Below, in pieces: positions 55,101 through 63,587 of a stretch of 64,000 nt of DNA. Location: positions 23,600 through 87,599 of the forward strand of contig DASXTC010000081.1 of NCBI GenBank assembly GCA_036505635.1, given 5' to 3'. The stretch comes from DASXTC01 sp036505635 (GTDB lineage Bacteria; Acidobacteriota; Polarisedimenticolia; JACPZX01; DASXTC01). Position 1 is the first letter of the stretch. The number at the start of each line of letters is the position of its first letter. A program made the translations under genes and the position numbers. The notes beneath the pieces are model-generated. The model saw only the letters and a list, made by a program, of their open reading frames with translations. It was not told the DNA's origin and made no database searches.

Positions 55101-56271
55101 GTACGTCAAGTGTGATGTAGTCGACCCAGGTCGGGATGAAGCCGGCCGAAAAGACGCCGAGGTAGGTGCGCACCATCGTCAGCTTCCCCTGGGCGAGCGT
55201 CGCCTGGACGAACGGCAGAGTGAGCGCCGGTGGGTCGATGATCCCGGTCTGGCTGATCTGCAGACCGTATGGATCGATGTTCTCCTCGAAGGGGAGGGCA
55301 CGTGTGACGGTCACCGAGTCGGTTCCGATCAGACCGGCCGCGTTCGTCGCCACGGCCGTCAGCAGGTGGGCGCCGTCGGGAGGGTCGAGAGGGACGCCGG
55401 GGACCGTGAAGTTGAAGAGACCCGGCGTCGGGTCGGAGGTGACGGTTCCAAAGACTCCGTTCACGGCGATGGTAGGAGGAAGCCCTGAATCCTCGAAGAT
55501 CGTGCCGGTGACGGGAGGGATCACGAAATTCCCGTTAAAGATCTGCCCCGGCAGCGGCTGAACGATGTCGACCACGGGAGCGGTGGTGTCGGTGATCGGT
55601 GGGATCGTGCTCTCGGTCAGCACCAGCTGGTCGATCGTCTCGGGTACGTAGCAGTCGCCATAATTCAGTATGACGCTGGTGATGTTCTGACCGGCGGGAT
55701 CGGGCACGATCACGAAAATCGACGTGGTCACGGAGTCGGACAGAGGCGGGGGCAGGGTGCTCGTAACCACCACCCCGGTGCTGCCGGGGCCGGTGCGGCC
55801 GTAGGCCGTGAGCGTGACGCCTGGCCAGGGTGCCGTACAGTTGATGAATGGCGGGGGCCCGCCCCACCCGATCCTCATGCTCACCGTCTGCATCCCTGTG
55901 GTGAAGGAGATTTGAAGGGGATAGTTCCTGCTGCCGACGATGTCGCTCGATGACGGAAAGGAGTTCACGAGCGCGCGCGGCGGTGAGTAGGTCGCGGTGC
56001 CGAGATCGAAGATCGTCGGAGTCGCGTTGAGGCCCGAGGTGAAGCAGGCACCCACGCTCGAGAACTGATCGGTGACGAGGTCGCCCGCCATCGTGCTGAA
56101 ACCGGAAGGATAGCTCTCGAAGTTGATGAGGTGAGTGACGCCGGCCGTCCCGATCACCGGCGGCGGACAGATCGCCAGCGAAGGCGACTCCAGCGCGCCG
56201 GCCATCAGGAGCACGATAGACATTCCCGTTGGAAGCATAAGGTGGGGTCTGCGTGTCCAAGATCGGATCAT
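52159..56271 (-). CDS. Large secreted protein with thrombospondin type-3 repeats
   Basis: The protein has 1370 residues from ATG 56271, which has GGGAGGT upstream and a signal peptide (MLPTGMSIVLLMAGALESPSLA). Residues ~25-230 form a beta domain (LINFESYPSGFSTMAGDLVTDQFSS), followed by an Ig-like segment (APVVDIVQPLPGQIFNGNFVIPPVTG). The middle, about 350-1000, is unassigned. Two more Ig/FN3-like segments precede calcium-loop repeats near the end (DTDRDGLPNAYELANG, DSDGDGALDGADNC, DLDRDGLGDACD) and a last FN3-like domain. It lacks an obvious sorting signal. Probably a cell-surface adhesin or structural protein; role unknown. Confidence 0.87.
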   Translation of the reverse strand: MIRSWTRRPHLMLPTGMSIVLLMAGALESPSLAICPPPVIGTAGVTHLINFESYPSGFSTMAGDLVTDQFSSVGACFTSGLNATPTIFDLGTATYSPPRALVNSFPSSSDIVGSRNYPLQISFTTGMQTVSMRIGWGGPPPFINCTAPWPGVTLTAYGRTGPGSTGVVVTSTLPPPLSDSVTTSIFVIVPDPAGQNITSVILNYGDCYVPETIDQLVLTESTIPPITDTTAPVVDIVQPLPGQIFNGNFVIPPVTGTIFEDSGLPPTIAVNGVFGTVTSDPTPGLFNFTVPGVPLDPPDGAHLLTAVATNAAGLIGTDSVTVTRALPFEENIDPYGLQISQTGIIDPPALTLPFVQATLAQGKLTMVRTYLGVFSAGFIPTWVDYITLDVLDPGGSTVGTVPPSSYSFPTTALLPCSPLICGVNFFVPGDLLEGAPDTIERRFRINYFVQDMTGLLPVGSTVLGPYVYNKVSPFSFLVSPVEIPWDPNDETMMANSLDMMERTYPGRDGAGFFSALAPASSPRGMEWVSLSPVDLADTAADWRDDWVLYDVDLRGVAGDGCGDTTVNPMPGFRLGRQTGYPEDTDGNGLFSGTEVARFCPTNDTAGERNGRLKDFLRSETFAIRDDYNVTFTGSLTAPISTPGVYTNEGSGPAIPPPPRCGGSASDWAWNVGGSQPNCVRVVGQEYTHTLGILHSRNQLVLNGITVPELPGCGPLVGDETAACDGIIPTAYGAGYNLLDRTATSTPFSYMTTRDGAGRDNYLNCFLRNPEFTYLAQEHAVGWYTSSALTEPEALVVAPLVAGPAPSPAAANPWKILGSVNLSTNQVGVLWAGPVPAGTPLTPAGSTPFVLRVRNGSGAILLNQILAMILSPPTVHPDDNDVDPPMPSDSALLSAVIDMPPGAARVELLRETLVLWAANRGAFPPRVSVVSPAGGSFPAGSHIDIVWTASDSDPGTVLYFDLSHSPDGGATFIPLGNVTQRTDWQWRTRLAPGGQQGLVRVTASDGFELAADVNNVPFVLQDSAPLVRILSPGPGRSILQDEELALRAFAFDPEDGMLDGASVFWVSNLDGALGSGASRVLQGLRAGTHIITANAVDSAQHLVSRSVSVIVEADTDRDGLPNAYELANGLNPKDPHDSAGDPDGDGLNFIDERFLGTNPFSSDTDGDGLADGAEVRQGGDPLVTDSDGDGALDGADNCLLAGNSIQVDKDNDGAGDACDNCAGVVNGGQEDLDRDGLGDACDPDDDGDGAADAADCAPADPFAFALPGEVAGLEVVPGQIAGQAIVSWSASTTGRGAFYDVVGGFLDDLRPSGFASATCQISEHPGTQFTHSNNVKGKPGYYFLVRERNACGIGTWGPGSGGQPRNITACP

Positions 56272-56462
56272 GAGCGAACCTCCCGCCGGGCGCGGAGCCC
56301 TGGCATCTCGGCTTCCCGGCCCGTGGGCCTGAGAAGGACGCCAACTCGGTGGAGTCCCCGATCCGGGAGTGGAGCGGGATTCCATCTTTCACTCCTTAAG
56401 GACGAACGGGGAGGTGCGATCCCGCCAGATCGTGTGAGACTTTCTTGCAGAAGAAGCGAGTG

Positions 56463-59309
56463 TCAGGAGCGGGAGCGCCGCTCCCGCAGGTGAAAGAGAA
56501 GGCTCGCAATCGCCACGATCGCAGCGCACAACACTATGGCCCCCGCAGTGAGGGGCGCGATCTGACGGCGCCCACCGGGCAGTGGAACGAGATCGCCATC
56601 GCCCAGCACGACGAGCCCCGCCCAGGCGGCGGCTGTCGCGCCGGAACCGATCCGCTCGCGCTGCGCCAGCGTCAGAGCGGCCTGGAGACTGAGTCCCTCT
56701 CCCAAGTGGTGTGAGAGGCCGTTGATCAATGTCGCGGCCTCGTCGTCGCGCAGAGGCCACAGACCGCCGATGACGGCGCGGGCGCCGGCCTGGAAGAATG
56801 CGCGAGCCAGCCCCATCACCCCTTCGCCTTCCATCAACGCGCCCGAGGCGCTCCGGCAGGCTGCCAGGATCACGACGCGGCCGGCCAGATCGAGATCGAC
56901 GATCTCGCGCATTTGCAGGAGGCCGTCCTCGTCCGGTGAGCCTGGGGCCAGGAGGACGGCCGAACGCTCCGGACGCTCGTCGTCGATCACGGCATGGGCG
57001 GCGAAGTACAGGATCCTGAAATCTCGAAGGTCGCCCCTCTTGATCAGCAGCTCCGAGGCGTCCGTCCCGATCATCAGCCGGCTCCCGCCGCCCAGGTTTC
57101 TGACCAACGAGCGCGCCTCCACGCGGGCAAAGGGAAGTTGGCCGAGCCGAGGCCCCTCGGCCAGCATCACGGAACGGTGCATGCCGGCGGCGCCTGGGGA
57201 GAAACCCAGGACGGGGTCGGCCAGGGCGAGAGCCGGAATCCGGGCGCCCGAAGGCGTCATCGTCCTGAAGCGCAGCCACAGCGTGGCGGACGGGACCACC
57301 GACATCTCGTAACGCGTGGCCAGCGGCGGGGCCTCCGGATCGGTCCGCAGAGCACCGAAGGGGAGCCAGTGGAGCGCTCCATCAGGAATGATGATGAGGC
57401 GACCGATGCCGGCGGGCAGGTCATCGAGCGCCTTCTTCAACAGATCTCGATAGAGCGTGGCCGCCCCGCGCGCTTCCGAACCGTCACGCCTCTCCAGCAG
57501 GCCGAGGAACGCCTGAACCGCGGGCTCGATCTCGTCATAGCCAGGCAGGGGAAGAGCCCGTATTGAGCTTCGTGTGATGACGAACACCCAGGACCAGTGC
57601 GCTGGGTCGGAGGCCGTTTTCTCGGTCGTGTGTGGGAACGTGTGGAACGAGAGCATCACCTGGTCGTCCTCAAGGCCCGCCTGCAGCTCGTTGAGCGACG
57701 GGATGACCGGATCGCGCAGCGCCGCGAAGGAGGGATCCGACCGAGCGATATCCGCCCGCAGTGCCCCTTCCTGATCCTCGAGCCGGTCCAGCTCTTCCAG
57801 GGCTCGGCTCCTCTGCTCGTTCGCCAGGGAAGGATCCAGCAGGCGTCTCTGAACTCCGGCGATCCGTGTGAGCAGCTCTGCGCGTTGTCGGAACCACGGT
57901 CCCTCCACCCCGATCCCCTGGGTGGCACCGGCCGCATCCAGCCGGTCGAGCAGGGTCCGGGACCGGAAGCGCTCCTGGAGGCTGAACGCCAGGTTCATCT
58001 CCTCCGCTGACGACGTCCCATTCGCCGTGCCGAGGATGTAGGCCGGGATGCGGTAGTAGCTGAGTTCCCACTCGGAGAACGCGCGGGCGCGGACCATATC
58101 GTCGCGTTGGAGGTCGCGGATTCTCTCGATCGCGTCGATGACGCCGGGCGTTTCCGCGAGTGCCTCTTCCCGCGCTCCGCTTTCCCAGTGGATCAAGTTC
58201 TTCACAATCAGCGCCCGGGCGATGTGATGCAGGCTCCCGCTCTTCCGGGCCATCCCGGTAGCCTCGTCCACCAGGCGCAGGGAGGCGTCCCGCTGATGAG
58301 GGTCGGCCCTGAACCGTTCGAGGCCGAGTAGCCGCAGACCGAAGCAGGTGTTGTCGAAGTAGCCAAGTTCCCTGCTGATCGCCAGCGCCTTCTCTATTTG
58401 CTCGATCCTCGCGTTGGGGTCGAGCCACGCGGACTGCGCGAGCGAAAGGCGAACGCTGGCCTCCGTCAGGCGGTTGCCGCTTCGGAGGGCCGAGTCGAGG
58501 GCTTCGCGCTGGAGCCCACGCAGTTCGTCCCGCGTCATCTCACCGTTTGAGAGAAGCGGACTGCCATTGAGTATCAGGTTGAAGCGTGCTGTCGCCTCTC
58601 CGTACAGGTTGCCCGCCTTGTGCATCTGCTCCGCGTGGCGCCGGTGATATCGCATCGCGTCGCGATGACGCCCCGTGGCCCAACAGACGTTGCCGAGTCC
58701 ATTGAGGAGGAGATCCTGCAACTCCATCGGGCCGTCGGGAAGGAGCTTCGACTCCCATCTCTTGAAAAGGCTCCAGGCGATCCCGTAGTCGCCTTCTTCG
58801 ATGGCCAGCCCGCCTCGGTGCAATTGGGTCAGAGCGAGGGCGAACTCCTGCCCGGTGGACTGGGCCACTTGCTCGGCGCGCTCGAGTTCGGGGCGAGCCT
58901 CGACGTACCGCCCCTGCTGCCGGAGAAGGAACGCGAGTGATACTCGTGTCCTCACCTCGCCCGCGGGGTCGCGCTCTCGTTCAAATCCGTCTACCGCCGC
59001 CCTGTAAAGAGCCTCGGCACGCGCGCCTCCACGACGCCCTTCAACCCATGCGAGGTAGAGGCGCGGGCGGGGGTTGTCGGGGTCGATCGAGAGGAGCGCC
59101 TCGAGTCTGCGAACGGCGGGGTCCCATTGCCCGGTGCGGAGCGCAACCGCGCAATAGCACCAGTATGAAGCCAGAATCCTCGGTTCCCTGCGGACCCGGG
59201 CGTCGCAGTCGGCGAATGAAGGGAGTGGCGTGTCGGAGGGGTCGCTCGCAACAAAGAGTCCACCAGCCGCCAGCAGGCTCGAAAGCAGGATGGCCGGCAG
59301 TTTGCTCAT
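56463..59309 (-). CDS. TPR-CHAT caspase-like protease, apparently periplasmic and membrane-anchored
   Basis: This 948-residue protein has a signal-like N-terminus (SKLPAILLSSLLAAGGLFVAS) and TPR-type helical repeats over about 40-470. A C-terminal CHAT domain spans about 590-900, with the His-Cys dyad His772 (LYFAAHAVIDD) and Cys818 (VVILAACRSASG). A final membrane helix (about 905-933) is followed by RERRSRS. Signal plus a C-terminal positive tail suggests that the TPR and CHAT parts face the periplasm. The gene is 12 bases after the anti-sigma gene. Its substrate is unknown. GGAGG precedes the ATG. Confidence 0.9.
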   Translation of the reverse strand: MSKLPAILLSSLLAAGGLFVASDPSDTPLPSFADCDARVRREPRILASYWCYCAVALRTGQWDPAVRRLEALLSIDPDNPRPRLYLAWVEGRRGGARAEALYRAAVDGFERERDPAGEVRTRVSLAFLLRQQGRYVEARPELERAEQVAQSTGQEFALALTQLHRGGLAIEEGDYGIAWSLFKRWESKLLPDGPMELQDLLLNGLGNVCWATGRHRDAMRYHRRHAEQMHKAGNLYGEATARFNLILNGSPLLSNGEMTRDELRGLQREALDSALRSGNRLTEASVRLSLAQSAWLDPNARIEQIEKALAISRELGYFDNTCFGLRLLGLERFRADPHQRDASLRLVDEATGMARKSGSLHHIARALIVKNLIHWESGAREEALAETPGVIDAIERIRDLQRDDMVRARAFSEWELSYYRIPAYILGTANGTSSAEEMNLAFSLQERFRSRTLLDRLDAAGATQGIGVEGPWFRQRAELLTRIAGVQRRLLDPSLANEQRSRALEELDRLEDQEGALRADIARSDPSFAALRDPVIPSLNELQAGLEDDQVMLSFHTFPHTTEKTASDPAHWSWVFVITRSSIRALPLPGYDEIEPAVQAFLGLLERRDGSEARGAATLYRDLLKKALDDLPAGIGRLIIIPDGALHWLPFGALRTDPEAPPLATRYEMSVVPSATLWLRFRTMTPSGARIPALALADPVLGFSPGAAGMHRSVMLAEGPRLGQLPFARVEARSLVRNLGGGSRLMIGTDASELLIKRGDLRDFRILYFAAHAVIDDERPERSAVLLAPGSPDEDGLLQMREIVDLDLAGRVVILAACRSASGALMEGEGVMGLARAFFQAGARAVIGGLWPLRDDEAATLINGLSHHLGEGLSLQAALTLAQRERIGSGATAAAWAGLVVLGDGDLVPLPGGRRQIAPLTAGAIVLCAAIVAIASLLFHLRERRSRS

Positions 59310-59321
59310 CCGATGCCTCCG

Positions 59322-59972
59322 TCATTCGACTCTGATCAAGAATGTCGCGGAAGTGAGGCGCCTGCCGTCCGGGTAGATCGCGTCCACCTGCCATAGCACC
59401 ACCGCTCCTGGCGCCAGCCTCGCCAGGGTGGGCTCGGGTGCGAGGTACTCCGCGTGTTCAAGACTCCGCGCCGTGTCGAGCAGCTTCAGGTCCTCATCCA
59501 GGACGCGGACGGTGTAGCGGGTCTCCTCCGAGCCTGCGGACGACCACCGAAGCAGGAACGCAGAGCGCGAGAGGACGGTTTGTTCGGGGATGAGCGACCT
59601 GATAGGTGTGTCTTCCGGCGCGCGGAATGCGGGCGTCACCGGCGGGCGGTGCCCGAGGAACTGAACTGAGAGCACGAGGACGAGGAGCGCGGCGGCAGCC
59701 GCCGCGGCCGGCACGACCCAGCCACGCCGCACCAGGCGATCCGCCTGGCGGGTCGCGGCCGGGTTCTCCGCCGCGCCGAAATCCCGCGCGAGACGCCAGG
59801 CGATCGCGCAGGCTGGGCAGGCCGCGACATGATCAAGCAGCACCCCGAACTCCGGGTGTCGGTCGTCGAGCCGGATCGTATCCCAGATTGTTTCTGGCGT
59901 CGGGCATGAATGTCCGGTCGAGGCTCCCCCGGTGGTCGATTGGAATTGTCGCTTCAGATCTTCAGCGTTCAC
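59322..59972 (-). CDS. Membrane anti-sigma-type protein with zinc-finger-like N-terminus
   Basis: The protein has 216 residues from GTG 59972, overlapping the sigma gene stop by four bases (GTGA). The N-terminal ~80 residues carry HVAACPACAIAWRLA, the HxxxCxxC of anti-sigma zinc-finger proteins. A single membrane helix follows at about 89-108 (VVPAAAAAAALLVLVLSVQFL). The outer part (about 125-216) is a beta domain (SAFLLRWSSAGSEETRYTVRVLDEDLKLL) that could sense envelope signals. It probably holds the co-transcribed sigma factor at the membrane. Confidence 0.83.
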   Translation of the reverse strand: MNAEDLKRQFQSTTGGASTGHSCPTPETIWDTIRLDDRHPEFGVLLDHVAACPACAIAWRLARDFGAAENPAATRQADRLVRRGWVVPAAAAAAALLVLVLSVQFLGHRPPVTPAFRAPEDTPIRSLIPEQTVLSRSAFLLRWSSAGSEETRYTVRVLDEDLKLLDTARSLEHAEYLAPEPTLARLAPGAVVLWQVDAIYPDGRRLTSATFLIRVE

Positions 59973-60520
59973 GGTCTGAGCCCCTTGGAGGCGAGACATC
60001 TGCGCAGATCGGCGAGGCCGCGGTAAATAAGGTGCTCGGCCTTCCTCAGCCCTATGGCGAGGGCACGTCCGGTCTCGGGAGCTGAGTATCCCTGGAGGTA
60101 AAGGGTGACGGCGCGGCGCCGAGGCCGCGCCAGCGCTGCCAGACACTCCCGGATCCCTTTGTCGATCTCCCGCGCCACGCTGTGCTGTTCCGGGTCGGCA
60201 TGCCGGGATGGGGCCAGATTCATCTCCGGTGCATCCTCAATAGCGACTTCCCGCCGCCGGTAGTGACGGCGGATCTCGTCCACGGCGGCGGAATAAGCTA
60301 CCTTCTTGAGATAAGACGAAGGAAACCGCTCGATCCCGCCACTCTCCCTGCAAAGATCCACGACCCGCATCACGGCGACCTGGACGATGTCGTCGACACT
60401 GTCGAACAGCCAGCGCGGACAGACGCGTGTCACCGACTGATGGAGCTGGTGGCGCAGGGACGCCACGTCCACGTCGGCGAGTGGATCGGGCGGTTGATTG
60501 AGCAGGGGATCCTCGGCCAT
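59969..60520 (-). CDS. ECF-type RNA polymerase sigma factor
   Basis: This encodes 183 residues from ATG 60520; an in-frame upstream ATG would add 30 residues without family similarity. Region 2 includes the -10-binding part (WLFDSVDDIVQVAVMRVVDL and FPSSYLKKVAYSAAVDEIRRHYRRR), and region 4 contains LARPRRRAVTLYLQGYSAPETGRALAIGLRKAEHLIYRGLADLRRCL (residues ~137-177). The short linker and lack of region 1 and 3 are typical of ECF sigmas. It heads the anti-sigma/CHAT operon. Confidence 0.87.
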   Translation of the reverse strand: MAEDPLLNQPPDPLADVDVASLRHQLHQSVTRVCPRWLFDSVDDIVQVAVMRVVDLCRESGGIERFPSSYLKKVAYSAAVDEIRRHYRRREVAIEDAPEMNLAPSRHADPEQHSVAREIDKGIRECLAALARPRRRAVTLYLQGYSAPETGRALAIGLRKAEHLIYRGLADLRRCLASKGLRP

Positions 60521-60622
60521 CGGCGTTTCGCCCGTCGATGGTCCTACTATCCCGCGAAGCGTACCGGGAAAGCAAGAAAGTGTAGGAAATTCTATCACCC
60601 CTCTGGCCACCGGCCATTAATA

Positions 60623-60806
60623 ATGATAGACGCCACCGCCGGAAACCCCGTGTGTCCGCGCACCAACGCGCCGCGCTCAAGCCCCAGGGCAAGTACATGG
60701 GGACGATGCGGGGGTTGCCGGCGGGGAAGCGAGCCATGGTCAAGAAGGTCCGCGCAGCGAAGGGGTCAGGGAGGCAATCGCGGCGGCGAGGAGGATCGCT
60801 CAGTAG
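60623..60806 (+). pseudogene. Small conserved-type gene, copy 1 (frameshifted)
   Basis: A stretch encoding PQGKYMGTMRGLPAGKRAMV and KKVRAAKG (60688-60765) closely matches the small protein at 63588. Just after the GGGG at 60762-60765 the frame breaks: adding one base gives VREAIAAARRIAQ and a stop at 60804-60806, which matches the other copy. The ATG at 60623 is also out of frame with the conserved body. Both copies share CCGGCCATTAATA immediately upstream (60610-60622 here). The gene appears inactivated. Function of this small basic protein is unknown to me. The rest of 60521-60893 holds no other gene. Confidence 0.65.
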
Positions 60807-60893
60807 AGCGGCCAGTCGGGACCGTGACGACCCCAAGCGGGCAAGCCGGGGCCATATCGCAGCAAAGCTCTCTTCTGGTAGGCTACGCCCGTC

Positions 60894-63536
60894 ATGCCTC
60901 TTGCCCCTGGCAGCCGCCTTGGCCCTTACGAGATCCTCTCGCCACTGGGCGCGGGCGGGATGGGCGAGGTGTACCGTGCACGCGACACGCGGCTCGACCG
61001 GACGGTGGCGATCAAGGTACTGCCCTCACATCTGGCCGCCGACCCTACGTTGCGCGAACGGTTCGAGCGCGAGGCGCGCGCCGTATCGAGCCTCAACCAC
61101 CCGCACATCTGCGCGCTGTTCGACATCGGACAGCACGAAGGTGTCGACTTCCTCGTCATGGAGCACATCGAGGGCGAGACGCTGGCCTCCCGACTGTCCC
61201 GCGGACCGATGCCTCCCGATCAGGCCTTTCGCACGGCCATCGAGGTCGCCGACGCCTTGGACAAGGCCCACCGCCAGGGGGTCGTCCACCGCGACCTGAA
61301 GCCCGGCAACGTGATGTTGACAAAGTCGGGAGCCAAGCTTCTCGACTTCGGCCTCGCCAAACTGAGGCCGGCCGACCCCACGGGCGCGGTGCCAGGTTCC
61401 TCGGCGCTTCTCACACAGCACGCTGACCTCACCGCCGAGGGCTCCATCGTCGGCACGCTTCAATACATGTCCCCCGAGCAGCTCGAAGGGAAGGAGGCTG
61501 ATGCCCGCACGGACATCTTCTCCTTTGGCGCCGTGCTGTACGAGATGGTCACGCGGAGGAGGGCTTTCGAGGGGAAGAGCCAGGCGAGCCTCATAGCAGC
61601 CATCCTCGAGCGGGAGCCGGCCTCGATCTCGTCGCTCCAGCCGATGTCGCCGCCCGCCCTTGAGCGGATCGTCGAGCAGTGTCTCAGGAAGGATCCCGAC
61701 GAGCGATGGCAGAGCGCGCACGACGTCGGGCTCCAGCTCTCTTCGATGCGCGAGGCCGAACCGCGCCTCCAGGCGTCATCCCCTGCGCTGGCGCGGTGGA
61801 CACCGTGGGCGCTGGTCGCGATCGTGGTCATCGTGGCGCTCGCCGCTTGGCTTCGGCCCGACGCCACGCCTCATCCCGCACCGGCGCCGATCCGGTTCCT
61901 GTTGTCCCCACCCACCGGCCGGCAGTTTTTCAACCCCGTCGAGATCAACTCGATGGCTCTCTCCCCGGACGGGTCGCAGATCGCCTTCGTCGCGTCGGAC
62001 CCCACGGATGGGACGCGTGTCTGGCTTCGGCCGCTCTCGGCTGTCGAGGCCAGACCGCTTGAAGGGACCGAAGGCGCCGTGTCTGTCTTCTGGTCGCCCG
62101 ACGGGCAGTCGATGGCATTCTTCGCGGGCGATAAGTTGAAGCGCCTCGACCTGCGTGGGGGCGCGCCCCTGACGCTTTGCAATGTCCAGGAGGTGATCGG
62201 CCATTCCGGCACCTGGGGAAGAGACGGCAACATCCTGTTCGCTTCGAGTCAGGGCGAAGCGATCTTCCGCGTCACGACGGCCGGCGGCACGCCGGCCGAG
62301 GAGATCAAGCCGGACAGCTCGCATGGAGAAACTCGCACCCATTGGCCCTGGTTTCTGCCTGACGGTCGTCGGTTTCTCTATATTTCGCGGCTTCGGGATG
62401 GCGGCGGCCGGCTCATGCTGGCGGACCCGGGAACCCCTCCACGTCAGATCATGCCGGTCATATCGGCCGTCCAGATCGTCGGGCCGGGATACCTCGTCTT
62501 TGCTCAAGATGGTGCGCTGCTCGGCCATCGGTTCGACCTGACCAACGGCCGTATAGTGGGCGAAGCTTTTTCGATCGCCGATCGAGTGCGGTACTTCCTT
62601 CCGACCGCGCGGGCAAGCTTCACGACGTCCCGCAACGGGGTTCTTGTCTACCAGCCCGGCAGCGACCTTGGAAGGGTCGTCTGGGTCGACCGATCCGGTC
62701 GGGAGCTTGGAACCGTTGCCTCCCAGGCCGAGTATCGGACAGTCCGTATCTCGTCAGACGGCAGGAAAGCCCTCATCGACCGGGCGCAGCCTCGAACCGG
62801 GACGTTCGACATCTGGTCGCTGGACCTCGCACGCGGGGTCGAGACGCGCCTGACGTCGGATCTCGGGAGCGCGACGGAGGCGGTATGGCTCCCCGGTGGG
62901 GAAGCGATTGTCTTCTCCGCGTCCGGTGGGGCACCACCCCGGCTCATCCGCAAGGATCTGATGACAGGCGCGCAGGAGGAGCTTCTTCCCGTCAGGAGAA
63001 GGCAGGTGGCACAGCATGTCTCCCCCGATGCCAAAACACTGGCCTTCATCGAGAGGTCCGGCAGCGGTAATTACGACATCTGGACACTCCCACTTTCCCG
63101 CGGGAGCATGCCATCGCTTCTGGTCGGCACAAGCTTTGACGAAGACGAGTTGCGGTTCTCGCCTGATGGCCGCTTCATCGCCTTCGTGTCTGACGAGTCG
63201 GGCCGCAAGGAGATTTATGTAGCTCCGTATCTCTCGCCAGGTGGCCGGACGCGGGTCTCGACGAGAGGAGCGCGGTGTCCACGTTGGGGCCGCGACGGGC
63301 GTGAGTTGTTCTATCTCTCCGATGACCGGTACCTCGTCGCCGTGCCTGTCCGCTCAGCGTCTTCGCTCGAACTGGGTGAACCCGTGCCGCTTTTCGCGTT
63401 GAATGAAGGGAAGGCCTGGACCGACTTCGACGTTCCGGCTGATGGGAGGCGCTTCCTCGCGATCATCCCCGAGGTCCTCGCCGACAAGCAACCGCTCACG
63501 GTCGTGCTGAACTGGACCACGGAGATCGCGCGATAG
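60894..63536 (+). CDS. Membrane Ser/Thr protein kinase with WD40-like beta-propeller domain
   Basis: This 880-residue protein has an N-terminal eukaryotic-like kinase domain: glycine loop LGAGGMGEVYRA, Lys41 in VAIKVL, catalytic HRDLKPGN (Asp134) and DFGLAK (151-156), APE-like YMSPEQL. A single membrane helix follows at about 299-320 (WALVAIVVIVALAAWL). The remainder is a TolB/PD40-type propeller (SMALSPDGSQIAFVAS, WSPDGQSMAFFA, LRFSPDGRFIAFVSDESG). This architecture is common in Acidobacteriota and myxobacteria. The propeller is presumably extracytoplasmic and senses a ligand. ATG 60894. Confidence 0.95.
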   Translation: MPLAPGSRLGPYEILSPLGAGGMGEVYRARDTRLDRTVAIKVLPSHLAADPTLRERFEREARAVSSLNHPHICALFDIGQHEGVDFLVMEHIEGETLASRLSRGPMPPDQAFRTAIEVADALDKAHRQGVVHRDLKPGNVMLTKSGAKLLDFGLAKLRPADPTGAVPGSSALLTQHADLTAEGSIVGTLQYMSPEQLEGKEADARTDIFSFGAVLYEMVTRRRAFEGKSQASLIAAILEREPASISSLQPMSPPALERIVEQCLRKDPDERWQSAHDVGLQLSSMREAEPRLQASSPALARWTPWALVAIVVIVALAAWLRPDATPHPAPAPIRFLLSPPTGRQFFNPVEINSMALSPDGSQIAFVASDPTDGTRVWLRPLSAVEARPLEGTEGAVSVFWSPDGQSMAFFAGDKLKRLDLRGGAPLTLCNVQEVIGHSGTWGRDGNILFASSQGEAIFRVTTAGGTPAEEIKPDSSHGETRTHWPWFLPDGRRFLYISRLRDGGGRLMLADPGTPPRQIMPVISAVQIVGPGYLVFAQDGALLGHRFDLTNGRIVGEAFSIADRVRYFLPTARASFTTSRNGVLVYQPGSDLGRVVWVDRSGRELGTVASQAEYRTVRISSDGRKALIDRAQPRTGTFDIWSLDLARGVETRLTSDLGSATEAVWLPGGEAIVFSASGGAPPRLIRKDLMTGAQEELLPVRRRQVAQHVSPDAKTLAFIERSGSGNYDIWTLPLSRGSMPSLLVGTSFDEDELRFSPDGRFIAFVSDESGRKEIYVAPYLSPGGRTRVSTRGARCPRWGRDGRELFYLSDDRYLVAVPVRSASSLELGEPVPLFALNEGKAWTDFDVPADGRRFLAIIPEVLADKQPLTVVLNWTTEIAR

Positions 63537-63587
63537 GGCGCCGACCTCCGGTCCTATCGGCCCTCTTGGACTGCCGGCCATTAATAG

